A stretch of DNA of 50,073 bases, taken from an uncultured Pseudomonadota bacterium (GTDB lineage Bacteria > Pseudomonadota > Alphaproteobacteria > Rs-D84). A program made the translations under genes and the position numbers. Each line of letters starts with the position of its first letter. Position 1 is the first letter of the stretch. Under the pieces are notes generated by a model that had not been told where the DNA came from, did not search any database, and saw nothing but the letters and a program-made list of their open reading frames with translations. The stretch is taken from positions 1 through 50,073 of the forward strand of contig CADAFS010000013.1 in NCBI GenBank assembly GCA_902787305.1. The letters run 5' to 3'. Below, piece by piece: positions 31,450-40,351 of this stretch.

Positions 31450-34014
31450 CTACATTTGAATATCATCGCACTTTTCAATCGGTTCAGATTCAGTGCAATT
31501 TGTTTCATCCTTATGCCCTATACCCAAAAATCCACGTTTATACGTATGAACACAATCACGTGTCACGGTCGAAGAACAAAGCCGACACGTGCGCGTATCA
31601 CGATTAAATGTCGCCCACATTTCACGCGTTCCCCCTGGAATTTCATACGAAGACTTTCCACCAACACCCGACAAGGCATCAACCCCTAACGATACACCAC
31701 CCGACAAAATTGCACCAGTTGTTGCAACAAATGCGTTTTGTTTCGGGCTATTCGAATTTCCACCCTTAACCGTCCCCGTTGTCGCTGACGAACCGCGACC
31801 GCCCTGGGTCAACAAAGCATTATTCAACCCCGCGGCAACTTCATAACTTATCGCATACGGCGGCGCAAGCGACACATTTTCCGTTGCCGTTCCACCAACC
31901 GGTGCCCCTCCCGTCATCGGCAACATTTGACACATATATTGTGCAATATCCGCCGATGCATCTTTGGTTGCCTTGGCAAGGTATTCATTATACTTTGCCT
32001 GGTAATTCGTCTGTGCCTGGCGCAAGGCCGCAAGTGCAATCTGCATCTTAACCTGGTTCAGCAAATTTGGGAAACGCGGCGCCGTATCACGCGCTTTATT
32101 TGGTCCAACGATTTCCGTCAAGTCACGTCCCGTCACACAGTATTGAATTTTTGGATCGGATGCAATCATATCAATCACGCGATTTACATTTTCAGAAATA
32201 TCGGTCAATTCCATTTCAATCGTTGTCAAAATATCATTTCTACCTTTAATATCCGCGGAATTATTATTTTCATCCCTTGCATTCGTCATGTAATCCGCAA
32301 CACCAATTTTGCCCCAATCAAGTTTTTCACCACCGTCCGTTGTTGTACCATTTCCAACCTTTATCGCACCAAACGAAATCATCCCAGTAATGCGATAGAT
32401 ATTACCATCCTTGACACTGCGCAAAGAACCCGTACCAATTGTATCATCCGTTGCAAATTTGTTGCAATCGGTTGTCGAACCACAAATTTCCATCATTTTA
32501 TCTTCGACCAATTTCTGACAGTTATCCAATGACTTGTTATCCATATTAAGATAAAGCCCCATTATCATTGAATCGATATCTTCCATTTTGAAATTTGGGT
32601 TATTCTTTTTGCACACAACCAATTTATCAAGCGGACAAAGTCCATGCACAAATTCCCAATCCATACCGATACAGTTCATAAAATCGGGTCCACACCGGTC
32701 GGGCGAATAAATGCAATCTTTAACCTCCGCCGTGCATGCATCAACGCGCATCGCGGCAAGTTTATCAACCACATATCCCCAAATCAAAGGTTCCATACGT
32801 TCACACGGGTCAATTTGCACCTTGCAAAATGACCGCGCCATATCGGGCCGCGACAAACATGAATCCATTGTCGCCGTACCTTTGCCCGCAATATCATCCT
32901 TGCATGCCTTGTGTAAACATTGCGTTATATCTGATAAACACGATTGCCGAAAATTCGATTCCGCCCGCAATTCCGCAAGTTTAAGGTTCGGCGCGACCTC
33001 ACGTAAAAACGCCGTCCAAACATTATCTCGCACCGCCATACATTGATCCAGCACGCGTTCGCAAATTGTCCGCTTTGATTCAAGCCGTTCCAACACCGAC
33101 GGTGTTATGTTATATTTAATAGTAGTTTTAACTTTTGTGTTTGCGGTACTGGTCGCGGATTTATTTTGCATATTTTCATTTGCAATTATCGAAACACAAT
33201 TCGCCCAATCATCACCGCACGCATCCGCACCCAGCATACAGTTTTTAAGTTCAACCATACATTCGCCTTGGTTAAACTTATTGGCAGAATCGAAACTTTC
33301 TTTTAACGCATTACGAACATCGGATTCCGCCGAATTCATTGCGGCAACCGCCGCCGTACGCTGTTGCGCGATTGCGTTTGCAAACCCGCGACAGTCAGAT
33401 TCAATTTGCCGTTGATAAATTTGTTTTAATAATTTTATATCTTTGGCACACGAATTTCCCAACTGCGCACGACACGTTTCATCGGCGGCGGCAAACAGCG
33501 CGGCACCGGTTTTATGCATCACATCATCATCGTCTTCGTCATCTTCAAACAAATTGACTTCAAACAGTTTTAATGCTTCCTGCTTTTTATTTACCTTCTG
33601 TGCAGCGTCTTTTTTCTGCACCGTTGAAAATTGTATCACATTTCCGTTCGCATCATATTTGCGTTCGCCGGTAAAGACGATATCCGCATCCGCCCCAAGT
33701 TTTATTCTTTCAACCTCTACGGTTTTGATTCGGTCGGCTTCGGCCAAGATTTCGTTTATTTCTTCTAATTCGGATTCGTATTTTTCATTATTGTTACTGC
33801 ATAAACAACTGCCACCATTTATGTTTTCAGATATGCAAAACTGATCCATGCAACCATAGTATTCGTCATAGCATTGTTGCGAATAAACACCGGTCGCCGC
33901 AACACGTGCGCGAACATTTGTTCCGTTTTGAATTGCCGATTGTTTTTTCGCCGTCGCCGCCACCGCAACAATCGGCACAATAAACAACAATGATAGAACG
34001 GTAAATTTTTTCAT
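31450..34014 (-). CDS. Giant exported Cys-rich protein B, unrecognised
   Basis: The protein is about 854 residues, with signal peptide MKKFTVLSLLFIVPIVAVAA. It has about 50 cysteines in spaced motifs. The N-terminal block CYDEYYGCMDQFC...GGSCLCSNN and the later CERVLDQCMAVRDNV, CLSDITQCLHKAC and CTAEVKDCIYSPDRCG blocks match protein A directly upstream, so the two are tandem paralogues. A hydrophobic Gly/Ser-rich part (GGVSLGVDALSGVGG) lies near the C-terminus, followed by TCRLCSSTVTRDC. The start ATG overlaps the upstream stop (TAATG), so translation is coupled. It is probably a secreted, disulfide-braced envelope component; function unknown. Confidence 0.82.
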   Translation of the reverse strand: MKKFTVLSLLFIVPIVAVAATAKKQSAIQNGTNVRARVAATGVYSQQCYDEYYGCMDQFCISENINGGSCLCSNNNEKYESELEEINEILAEADRIKTVEVERIKLGADADIVFTGERKYDANGNVIQFSTVQKKDAAQKVNKKQEALKLFEVNLFEDDEDDDDVMHKTGAALFAAADETCRAQLGNSCAKDIKLLKQIYQRQIESDCRGFANAIAQQRTAAVAAMNSAESDVRNALKESFDSANKFNQGECMVELKNCMLGADACGDDWANCVSIIANENMQNKSATSTANTKVKTTIKYNITPSVLERLESKRTICERVLDQCMAVRDNVWTAFLREVAPNLKLAELRAESNFRQSCLSDITQCLHKACKDDIAGKGTATMDSCLSRPDMARSFCKVQIDPCERMEPLIWGYVVDKLAAMRVDACTAEVKDCIYSPDRCGPDFMNCIGMDWEFVHGLCPLDKLVVCKKNNPNFKMEDIDSMIMGLYLNMDNKSLDNCQKLVEDKMMEICGSTTDCNKFATDDTIGTGSLRSVKDGNIYRITGMISFGAIKVGNGTTTDGGEKLDWGKIGVADYMTNARDENNNSADIKGRNDILTTIEMELTDISENVNRVIDMIASDPKIQYCVTGRDLTEIVGPNKARDTAPRFPNLLNQVKMQIALAALRQAQTNYQAKYNEYLAKATKDASADIAQYMCQMLPMTGGAPVGGTATENVSLAPPYAISYEVAAGLNNALLTQGGRGSSATTGTVKGGNSNSPKQNAFVATTGAILSGGVSLGVDALSGVGGKSSYEIPGGTREMWATFNRDTRTCRLCSSTVTRDCVHTYKRGFLGIGHKDETNCTESEPIEKCDDIQM

Positions 34015-36236
34015 TATAAATTCTCTCCATGGCAACCACCATCAACACCGCTTGCCTCAATATCTTCACAAGATTCTATTTCCTGGCAGAATGTATCCTT
34101 GCCACCGGATTGGTAACCGGCAAAACCTTTTGCAAGCCCGAAAAGTGCACCTCCAATTGCAGTTCCCCATCCGACGTTCACCATTGTCCCCATGGATGCC
34201 CCCTCGGCAACACCGCCCGCGCCCGCCATCAACGCTGATTCCCATTCACTTTGCCCACCAACTGCACATACGCGTTGCATACGACATACATGACAATTAC
34301 ACAATGACGGTTCAAACGAAACACTCTTGATATACGAATACGACATATCCTGATTATTTGTACTTTTCGGTTTTTTCTCAACCTGATACGTGGAAAGACA
34401 CCAATCACGCGATGCACCAACACCCTTAGCCCGTTTAATCTGCATAAGTTTTGATTCCAAATCCGCCAAATAACGATTTTCCGCGCCATTTTCTGCGACC
34501 ATTTTTGCCGTTGTAAACACGCTATCTTTCAAACTTGACCGACCCGCTGGCTGTTGTGCACTTTTGCATGCTGCAACAGTTGCCTCTTTCTCAAACTGCT
34601 TAAAGAACTCCGTGACGGCCGCTTTACTTTCCGCCCTAACTTGAGCACGTAATTCAGCCTCGTCTGCCGGAACATTTTTCAACGTTTCAACAATATCACT
34701 TTTCGGCAGGCAATTCATATCTGTTCCGCACACGCGCCCCAACATATCATCATAGTAATTGATACAACCCTGCACCATTTGATAATTCATCTGCAACAAA
34801 ACAGAACTTACGATTACATCGTAAAACTTTTCGTTCTTGCACGAATTAAACATTTTCTTTGGGCACAGTTCAACAATTTCCGCCGAACTTTTGCCAACAC
34901 ATTGTGGGGCCGTGAAATTTTCACCACACTTGTCACGCAAACATCTATCGACATCATTTTGGCAAAAATCCGTCCGCAACGCCGCAAGTTTATCGTTCCA
35001 ACTTTGTTTGATTCCCGGAATTTTTTCATTGCATTCATCTATAATCGGACACACACCCGCCGCAACATTTACATTGGTCAAACATCCGGAATCCGTATTG
35101 ATTGAACACCCATCTTCCAAACACGCACGAATCTTCGCATTACACGTAAGGCGCATATTTTTATCCGTATACACCGCCGCATCGGCAAGCAACATTTTCG
35201 CTTCGTCCCGCCAATCATCCAACACAAATGTTTTCACCGCCATACATTGGTCCAAAACGTTTTCACACGCGTTTGCACGACGTTCAAGCAACTTTGCATC
35301 CAAACAATTTTCGAAATTCACGCCGCAACCGCCCTTGTCCGCGATGCATGCACGATATGCCAACAAACATTCACCGCGATTGTATTTGTTCGTGGTGGAC
35401 AGCATATCCAATGTCGCCGACCGCACCGCGGCATCCGCCGTCCGCCGGTTTGATTCCGCCGCACGTTTTTGTTCCGCAAGGTATGTGCTAAAATTCTTGC
35501 AATCTTTGATAACTTCGCGTTGATAAAGTTTTTCTTCCATTTCCGCACGTGGCTTTTCACACATATCCAAAATGAAACTGCACGAATCCGCCGCCATATC
35601 GTAAAGGTTATCGCCGATATCATCGTCCGCGTCCAAACTTGCCGCCGAAGAACCACCGTTTATCCACGCAACCAAATCGATTCCGGTGCGCCGCGAAGAT
35701 TTTTGCGCCTGCTCACTTTCACCGAACCGCACAAATTTTGCCTTGGCACCCAGGCGTTCGCGTTCAACACCTTCGGTAAATTGTTTTTCCGCGGCAAGTT
35801 CGATTTCCTGAATCTCTTGAATCAAACTTTTCGATTGCTTTATGTTGTTGGAACAAGAACACCGCCCACCTTCGGATTCGTCCAGCAAGCAAAAGTCATC
35901 CATACATTCACGATAAGCCGCACGACATTCATCAGGCCCAACATTTGCACTGACTATCGCCTCTGCAGATTCACTCGCGACCGGTTCTTCCTTCGCCTCC
36001 GCCGCGGTTTCCGCCGGCGTTTCATTTGTCGCGGCCGTTGCACTTGTTGTATTCGCCACAGGCTTAGGCGCAGTATTTATATTCTTGGCTTTTACCGCCG
36101 GCCCAATAGAAAGCGACGGCGCACGAATTCCAAACCGCCCCGCGCCATCCGCAGACTTTTCCGAATTATCACGTGTCGCGGCAAAACCAACGCACGGCAA
36201 AACCGCCAAAATAACGGATAGTATTTTGATGTTCAT
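34014..36236 (-). CDS. Giant exported Cys-rich protein A, unrecognised
   Basis: The 740-residue protein has signal peptide MNIKILSVILAVLPCVGFAA and an Ala/Glu/Pro-rich linker to about residue 95. A Cys-rich body follows: CRAAYRECMDDFC...GGRCSCSNN, then CLLAYRACIADKGGCG, CENVLDQCMAVKTF, CNAKIRACLEDGC, CQNDVDRCLRDKCG and CNCHVCRMQRVC. Most cysteine pairs are separated by 3-6 residues on predicted helices, which suggests helical hairpins held by disulfides. Near the C-terminus is a Gly/Ala-rich hydrophobic segment (AGGVAEGASMGTMVNVGWGTAIGGALFGLAKG) that could insert in a membrane. It is first in an operon with its paralogue B and mscS. Confidence 0.82.
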   Translation of the reverse strand: MNIKILSVILAVLPCVGFAATRDNSEKSADGAGRFGIRAPSLSIGPAVKAKNINTAPKPVANTTSATAATNETPAETAAEAKEEPVASESAEAIVSANVGPDECRAAYRECMDDFCLLDESEGGRCSCSNNIKQSKSLIQEIQEIELAAEKQFTEGVERERLGAKAKFVRFGESEQAQKSSRRTGIDLVAWINGGSSAASLDADDDIGDNLYDMAADSCSFILDMCEKPRAEMEEKLYQREVIKDCKNFSTYLAEQKRAAESNRRTADAAVRSATLDMLSTTNKYNRGECLLAYRACIADKGGCGVNFENCLDAKLLERRANACENVLDQCMAVKTFVLDDWRDEAKMLLADAAVYTDKNMRLTCNAKIRACLEDGCSINTDSGCLTNVNVAAGVCPIIDECNEKIPGIKQSWNDKLAALRTDFCQNDVDRCLRDKCGENFTAPQCVGKSSAEIVELCPKKMFNSCKNEKFYDVIVSSVLLQMNYQMVQGCINYYDDMLGRVCGTDMNCLPKSDIVETLKNVPADEAELRAQVRAESKAAVTEFFKQFEKEATVAACKSAQQPAGRSSLKDSVFTTAKMVAENGAENRYLADLESKLMQIKRAKGVGASRDWCLSTYQVEKKPKSTNNQDMSYSYIKSVSFEPSLCNCHVCRMQRVCAVGGQSEWESALMAGAGGVAEGASMGTMVNVGWGTAIGGALFGLAKGFAGYQSGGKDTFCQEIESCEDIEASGVDGGCHGENL

Positions 36237-36266
36237 GACTTTTCCTTCCTACAATACTTATGTATA

Positions 36267-36295
36267 ATTTTATCAGAACATCGGCCCATTCGCAA
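36267..36295 (-). promoter_or_regulatory. Promoter of the giant Cys-rich protein operon
   Basis: Minus strand TTGCGA (36290-36295), 17-base spacer ending TGA, TAAAAT (36267-36272). It stands back to back with the infA promoter. Confidence 0.8.
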
Positions 36296-36306
36296 ATAAA
36301 AAATTC

Positions 36307-36335
36307 TTGATTTTTGAAACGCCGTGGCATAAAAT
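36307..36335 (+). promoter_or_regulatory. infA promoter
   Basis: TTGATT (36307-36312), 17-base spacer, TAAAAT (36330-36335). Confidence 0.75.
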
Positions 36336-36364
36336 TGATACCGTTTTATCAAAGGGATAAATAT

Positions 36365-36616
36365 ATGGCAAAAGATGATGTCGTCGTTTTCGAAGGAACC
36401 GTTACCGAAAAATTACCGAACACAATGTTTCGCGTGCGGCTTGATAACGACCATGAAATTTTGGCAACTGTTTGTGGCAAAATGCGCAAGGCGCGCATCT
36501 GGGTCAACGTGGGCGAACGTGTTCGCGTTGAAATGACGCCATACGATTTGGCCAAGGGCCGCATTACATTCGTCGAACGCAAACGCGCGGGCGCGACCGA
36601 ACAACAAAATCAGTAA
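36365..36616 (+). CDS. infA: Translation initiation factor IF-1
   Basis: 83 residues. [34 protein letters not shown]...[32 protein letters not shown] is the full S1-like OB-fold of IF-1. About 11 residues beyond the usual end ([11 protein letters not shown]) form a tail. The ATG at 36365 gives the normal N-terminus; AAGGGATAAATAT precedes it. Confidence 0.97.
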   Translation: MAKDDVVVFEGTVTEKLPNTMFRVRLDNDHEILATVCGKMRKARIWVNVGERVRVEMTPYDLAKGRITFVERKRAGATEQQNQ

Positions 36617-36716
36617 TTTCTGTGGCATTGCCACTATACACCACCAATTCATACAAAAAATAATTTTTTAATTCACCACCGGGGTAGGGCGTTGCCACTT
36701 GTTGCATTACGTGACA

Positions 36717-37808
36717 TCAGGGCGCGACCCCACCGAAAACCGCACCGCGGAAACGCGCGCTGAGCCGAACGGAGGACGCGCAGTCGGACGCGCAGTAGAG
36801 CGCACAGTTGGACGCCGAGCTGTTCGTGTAGGCGAACACCCAGGGCGAAGCCGCAGTGGTCGTGCCAATATGTGGTTCGGTGGCGCGGCAATAACAAAAT
36901 TTTCCCGATGGTGTTGCACCACTTTGACCGTTTTCATACGCCGTTTGTAACGTCGCACTTAAACTGGCCGGTGCCATTACACCATATGCATATCCACTAA
37001 ACGTTTGGTCCGTGCATGCACTGATACCACGGATTTCCTTGTTGCATGAATTCCCCGTGCATGTCCCGTTATATGTTATCCCCGTTTCACGTGGCATTAC
37101 AACGCCCCAATCACCACGCGCAAAATCATCATATAATGTCGTTGAACAACCGCTTCGTGCGTCCGTATGGGTGCTATCCGTTCGAACGCGTTTCCAACAA
37201 TATGATGTTGGTGTATCACTGGCCACGGCATACATTGTTATCGGTAATACCGTATTTAAATCATTTATTCGCCACAGCGCCCCACTGTTCGATGCGTTGC
37301 CGGTTTCATCTACCTGGGTCAATGCGTCGTTCACCGCATTCGCAACCGCCGTATTCAAAGTTCCCGCCCGGACCAGGCCATTCCCATACGTATTCGTCGT
37401 TTCATCGTATATCGGTGTTGTGGTCGCAACACCAACACCAGTATTTCCGTTTGGATCGATGTTCGTGCCCGTATACGTCACAACATTTACCGTTGGTTGC
37501 TTATACAATGTCGCCTGTTTATTACCCAGTGCCGTGTTCACCGTTTCAATCGTCGTTAGCCCCGTGTCCGATTGGTTCGTTGTTTCATTACCCAAATCCG
37601 TTTTAATTTCACGTTCGCCGATTGTCCCACGCGTTCCCGTGGGGGTCACCGCTTTGTCGCCCGTTTTTGCCGGAACCATATCTTGACGATTCGATAACTG
37701 TTCTTCAACATAATACTGACTGGTCGCGATATCTTTTGTTTCCGGATTCGCGCCGTATGCACCCGTTGCAATTACTACCATGCCCGCGAGTATCGATATA
37801 CGTTTCAT
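36717..37808 (-). CDS. Exported protein with TSQYYV segment and Cys-rich C-terminus
   Basis: The protein is about 363 residues. Signal peptide MKRISILAGMVVIATGAYG is followed at once by KDIATSQYYVEEQLSNRQDMVPAKTG. A Thr/Asn-rich middle has spaced NTALGNKQ and GLVRAGTLNTAVANAV repeats like tail-fibre or adhesin stalks. The C-terminal part, from about residue 200, has cysteines (SYCWKRV, CTGNSCNKEI, ISACTDQTF, KFCYCRATEP, NCALYCASDCAS) and ends RFRGAVFG. The 203-residue protein at 38250 shares the TSQYYVD and ALVRASHVNSAVANG segments, so both belong to one paralogous family. Role unknown; surface exposure is inferred. The start at 37808 is chosen because AAGGAAAGGAAA precedes it and it gives a signal peptide. 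Confidence 0.78.
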   Translation of the reverse strand: MKRISILAGMVVIATGAYGANPETKDIATSQYYVEEQLSNRQDMVPAKTGDKAVTPTGTRGTIGEREIKTDLGNETTNQSDTGLTTIETVNTALGNKQATLYKQPTVNVVTYTGTNIDPNGNTGVGVATTTPIYDETTNTYGNGLVRAGTLNTAVANAVNDALTQVDETGNASNSGALWRINDLNTVLPITMYAVASDTPTSYCWKRVRTDSTHTDARSGCSTTLYDDFARGDWGVVMPRETGITYNGTCTGNSCNKEIRGISACTDQTFSGYAYGVMAPASLSATLQTAYENGQSGATPSGKFCYCRATEPHIGTTTAASPWVFAYTNSSASNCALYCASDCASSVRLSARFRGAVFGGVAP

Positions 37809-37827
37809 TTTCCTTTCCTTTTTTCTA

Positions 37828-38249
37828 TCGTCATACCGCGCTTGACGCGGTATCCCATCCGTCCCGTCGCAATCCGGTTCCCCTCCTGTGGAGGGGTGTC
37901 TCGCTGTAGCGACAGCGAAAGCGGACGGGGTGGTTAGAGAATACGAAATAACAACGAACCCTCTAACCACCTCCCGGCTTCGCCGGACTCCTCCAATGGA
38001 GGAGAACCACCTCTCTGCAACCCCGCGGGGGTCCCCTTCTTCCTAAGAAGGGGTGGCACACGAAGTGTGACGGGGTAATTCCATATTGGCCTGCGGCCAC
38101 CACTACCCCGCCCAGTTCCACTGGGCACCCCTTCGCCAGCGAAGGGGACCACCCATACCCCCCCGGCGGTCCCGCCGGACCCCTTTCCGTGGAACCACCC
38201 AAAAAATGCCGCGCATTTTTCGGGACCCGGGGAAAGGGGAAAAAACGCG
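37828..38249. repeat. GC-rich hairpin cluster, intergenic family B (copy 2)
   Basis: No gene. It begins with a half palindrome of the family A type (TCATACCGCG CTTGA CGCGGTA). It then repeats the blocks of 13597-13946: CCCCTCCTGTGGAGGGGTG, GGGGTGGTTAGAGAATACG, ACCACCTCCCGG, CTCCTCCAATGGAGGAG and GCCCAGTTCCACTGGGC. More hairpins follow (CCCCTTCGCCAGCGAAGGGG, AAAAATGCCGCGCATTTTT). Confidence 0.8.
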
Positions 38250-38861
38250 TTAGTTATGCGGAACATATGTTCCGGATAACACATCCGTGTTCACAGAATA
38301 TGTCAAACAATAATCCGCATCGTTTGTGTGGCCTGGTTCCCAACTGTTGCATGTTAGTAACCCCGCAAATCCGTTCGCAACCGCACTGTTCACATGCGAC
38401 GCACGAACCAACGCATTCGTTTGGGTCGAATATGATCCGCTTTCGTTGTAAACATCCGCACTGCCCACCTCGCCCGATGCGCCACCGTATGTCACAAGTT
38501 TTCCCGCCGTCCCGGATAGTTTATTTTGTTTCCCATTTAATCCCGTGTTCACCGCGCCAACCGTCGGTATGTCCGTCGCCGCCGCATTTATCCCGTCACC
38601 ACCATTGTTCCCAACCGTTAGGGTCGTTGATATGTGACGTTTGTTGATTTCGCCCGCTTCGTTATGTTCCGTGTCTGTGCCCGCACTGTTCGGGTACGTT
38701 ATTACATAGTTTCCGGTTTCCGCGCTAACGACCGGTTGTTTCGTTTCAACCGCCGTGTCAACGTAATATTGTGATGTTACCGTCTTTTTCCGTGCCGCAT
38801 CGTCCGCATATGCGGTACCAACCATAATAATTCCGACCAACAATAAATTTCCGATTCGCAT
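38250..38861 (-). CDS. Exported TSQYYV-family protein
   Basis: The 203-residue protein has signal peptide MRIGNLLLVGIIMVGTAYA, then KKTVTSQYYVDTAVETKQPVVS. A low-complexity Gly/Asn/Thr stretch with GAVNTGLNGKQNKLSGTAGKLVTYGG and NALVRASHVNSAVANG follows, ending LTCNSWEPGHTNDADYCLTYSV. It looks like a short relative of the protein at 36717. The repeat units recall trimeric stalk proteins, but there is no barrel domain. AAAAAGGAGAG precedes the start. Its promoter, leader and first four codons are duplicated at 49698-49937. Confidence 0.75.
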   Translation of the reverse strand: MRIGNLLLVGIIMVGTAYADDAARKKTVTSQYYVDTAVETKQPVVSAETGNYVITYPNSAGTDTEHNEAGEINKRHISTTLTVGNNGGDGINAAATDIPTVGAVNTGLNGKQNKLSGTAGKLVTYGGASGEVGSADVYNESGSYSTQTNALVRASHVNSAVANGFAGLLTCNSWEPGHTNDADYCLTYSVNTDVLSGTYVPHN

Positions 38862-39000
38862 GATTTACTCTCCTTTTTCCTTTGATTTTCTGCATACAAA
38901 TACAAATAAAAATTTTGATTTTTTGAAAAAAAGTGTTGACTAAAAACCTTGGTTTTTTGACACCTTTTTTATCCGCCGCAACCCCACGAATTCCGCGCCT
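38862..39000 (-). promoter_or_regulatory. Leader region with ACCAAGGT palindrome (copy 1)
   Basis: Upstream of the TSQYYV-family gene on the minus strand, AAAAAACCAAGGTTTTT is followed by AGTCAACACTTTTTTTC and then the AAAAAGGAGAG ribosome site. This block is near-identical to 49700-49937. It may be an operator or an RNA hairpin; the true promoter boxes are not clear. The adjacent stretch 39001-39096 contains no gene. Confidence 0.6.
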
Positions 39001-39096
39001 TTGCACAAATTCTAAAAATCAAAAAATTTATGGCAAAACCACCCTTTGACAAGATGTTTTTATTAAAAAATGTGAATTTAGTTCAAGAGTTTTTAA

Positions 39097-39124
39097 TTGC
39101 AGAATCCTTTGGTTATGATAAAAT
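39097..39124 (+). promoter_or_regulatory. Promoter of the HIT-family gene
   Basis: TTGCAG (39097-39102), 16-base spacer ending TGA, TAAAAT (39119-39124). Confidence 0.65.
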
Positions 39125-39151
39125 TGTTCGGTAATGAAAAAGGGGTTAAAA

Positions 39152-39538
39152 ATGTATGATTCAAATAATGTCTTTGCAAAAATAATTCGTGGGGAAATAC
39201 CGTCGAAAAAAGTTGTCGAAAACGAATATGCGATGTCTTTTTATGATGTGAACCCGATGTGTGAAAAGCATGTGTTGGTTGTGCCAAAGGGCGAATATGA
39301 AAATATCCTTGATTTTGCGCGGCGTGCATCCGCGGTGGAACAAGCGGGTTTTTGGGATTGCTTTGTCAAAACCGCGGATGCGATTGGGGTAAGTGGGGCG
39401 TTTAATGTCTTTGCAAATGCGGGATTGGATGCGCCGCTCTTTAACCAAAGCGTGTTCCATTTTCATTTGCATTTGCTTGCGGGTGAAAAAACAGATGCGT
39501 GTTTGGATATTATGAAGTGTATGTTATGCAAAAAGTAA
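39152..39538 (+). CDS. HIT-family nucleotide-binding protein
   Basis: 128 residues. NNVFAKIIRGEIPSKKVVENE is the standard start of the HIT (Hint-like) family, and the histidine triad is FHFHLHLLAG (HxHxH). Family members hydrolyse nucleoside phosphoramidates or adenylated compounds. The ATG at 39152 is chosen because AAAAGGGG lies 6 bases upstream. It overlaps the next gene by 13 bases. Confidence 0.92.
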   Translation: MYDSNNVFAKIIRGEIPSKKVVENEYAMSFYDVNPMCEKHVLVVPKGEYENILDFARRASAVEQAGFWDCFVKTADAIGVSGAFNVFANAGLDAPLFNQSVFHFHLHLLAGEKTDACLDIMKCMLCKK

Positions 39539-39747
39539 AACTGCGTGTGATTCCGCGTGCGCGACAGAATAAAATTACCACCGATGCGGATGGGACGATT
39601 CGTGTGCATATAACCGCCGCACCGGTTGATGGCGCGGCGAACGATGCGGTTATTCGCGCACTGGCTGATTATTTTGGTGTACCGAAATCACAAATTAAAA
39701 TTGTTCGTGGCGCCACGTCGCGGGACAAGGTGGTGGAATTACTTTGA
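39526..39747 (+). CDS. YggU / DUF167 family protein
   Basis: 73 residues. LRVIPRARQNKI, VHITAAPVDGAANDAVIRALADYFGVPKSQIKIVRGATSRDK is the full DUF167 pattern. Function is unknown in the family. It starts inside the HIT gene end, and its own end overlaps the convergent LOG-family gene by 9 bases. Confidence 0.9.
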   Translation: MQKVKLRVIPRARQNKITTDADGTIRVHITAAPVDGAANDAVIRALADYFGVPKSQIKIVRGATSRDKVVELL

Positions 39748-40302
39748 ATCCTTGTAATTCAAAACCGCGTCCATAAGTTCGTTTGGTGTGCCACAGATAT
39801 TGACCTTGTAATCGTCCAATGTTTCAATAAATTTATTGTTTAACATATCGACAATCAAATTATGGAACGATGCCCAAAATCGGCAAGTATTCAAAAAGAA
39901 TATCGGTTTGGATGTTTCGCCAATTTGTTGCATGGTTAAAATATCCGTCACTTCGTTCAATGTTCCAATGCCGCCGGGCAGTATGATAAATGCATCGGCC
40001 AATTCAAACATTTTTTGTTTCCGTTCGTTCACGCCACCGACAATTTCGACCTTTATGTGTTTATGGACAGGTTCTTGGAGTGCGATAACGTGTTTGGTTG
40101 AAATGCCGGTCACGTGTGCGCCGTTTTTAAGTGCGGCACTGGCCACCGTGCCCATTAGTCCGACATTACCGCCACCAAATACCATGTTAAGGCCGTTTTT
40201 TGCAATAAGTTCGCCCATCAAATCGGCATCGTGCATAAATTCGGGGTATAATCCAAATGTATGACTGCAATAAACCGCAACAGTTTTGATTTTATGTTCC
40301 AT
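39739..40302 (-). CDS. LOG/TIGR00730 family Rossmann protein
   Basis: 187 residues. VAVYCSH near the start, VFGGGNVGLMG, and the family signature PGGIGTLNEVTDILTMQQIG. Relatives act as cytokinin riboside 5'-monophosphate phosphoribohydrolases or nucleotide 5'-monophosphate nucleosidases. The ATG at 40302 gives the normal N-terminus and has AAAGGAAAAAAAG before it. It is divergent from tilS. Confidence 0.88.
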   Translation of the reverse strand: MEHKIKTVAVYCSHTFGLYPEFMHDADLMGELIAKNGLNMVFGGGNVGLMGTVASAALKNGAHVTGISTKHVIALQEPVHKHIKVEIVGGVNERKQKMFELADAFIILPGGIGTLNEVTDILTMQQIGETSKPIFFLNTCRFWASFHNLIVDMLNNKFIETLDDYKVNICGTPNELMDAVLNYKDSK

Positions 40303-40351
40303 ATCTTTTTTTCCTTTATTTTTCGGGATTATAGCATAGAATATAACGGTT

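Noticed and set aside
35469..36221. 250-residue plus-strand frame
   Set aside because: Antisense to the signal peptide and N-terminal part of giant Cys-rich protein A; no start context.
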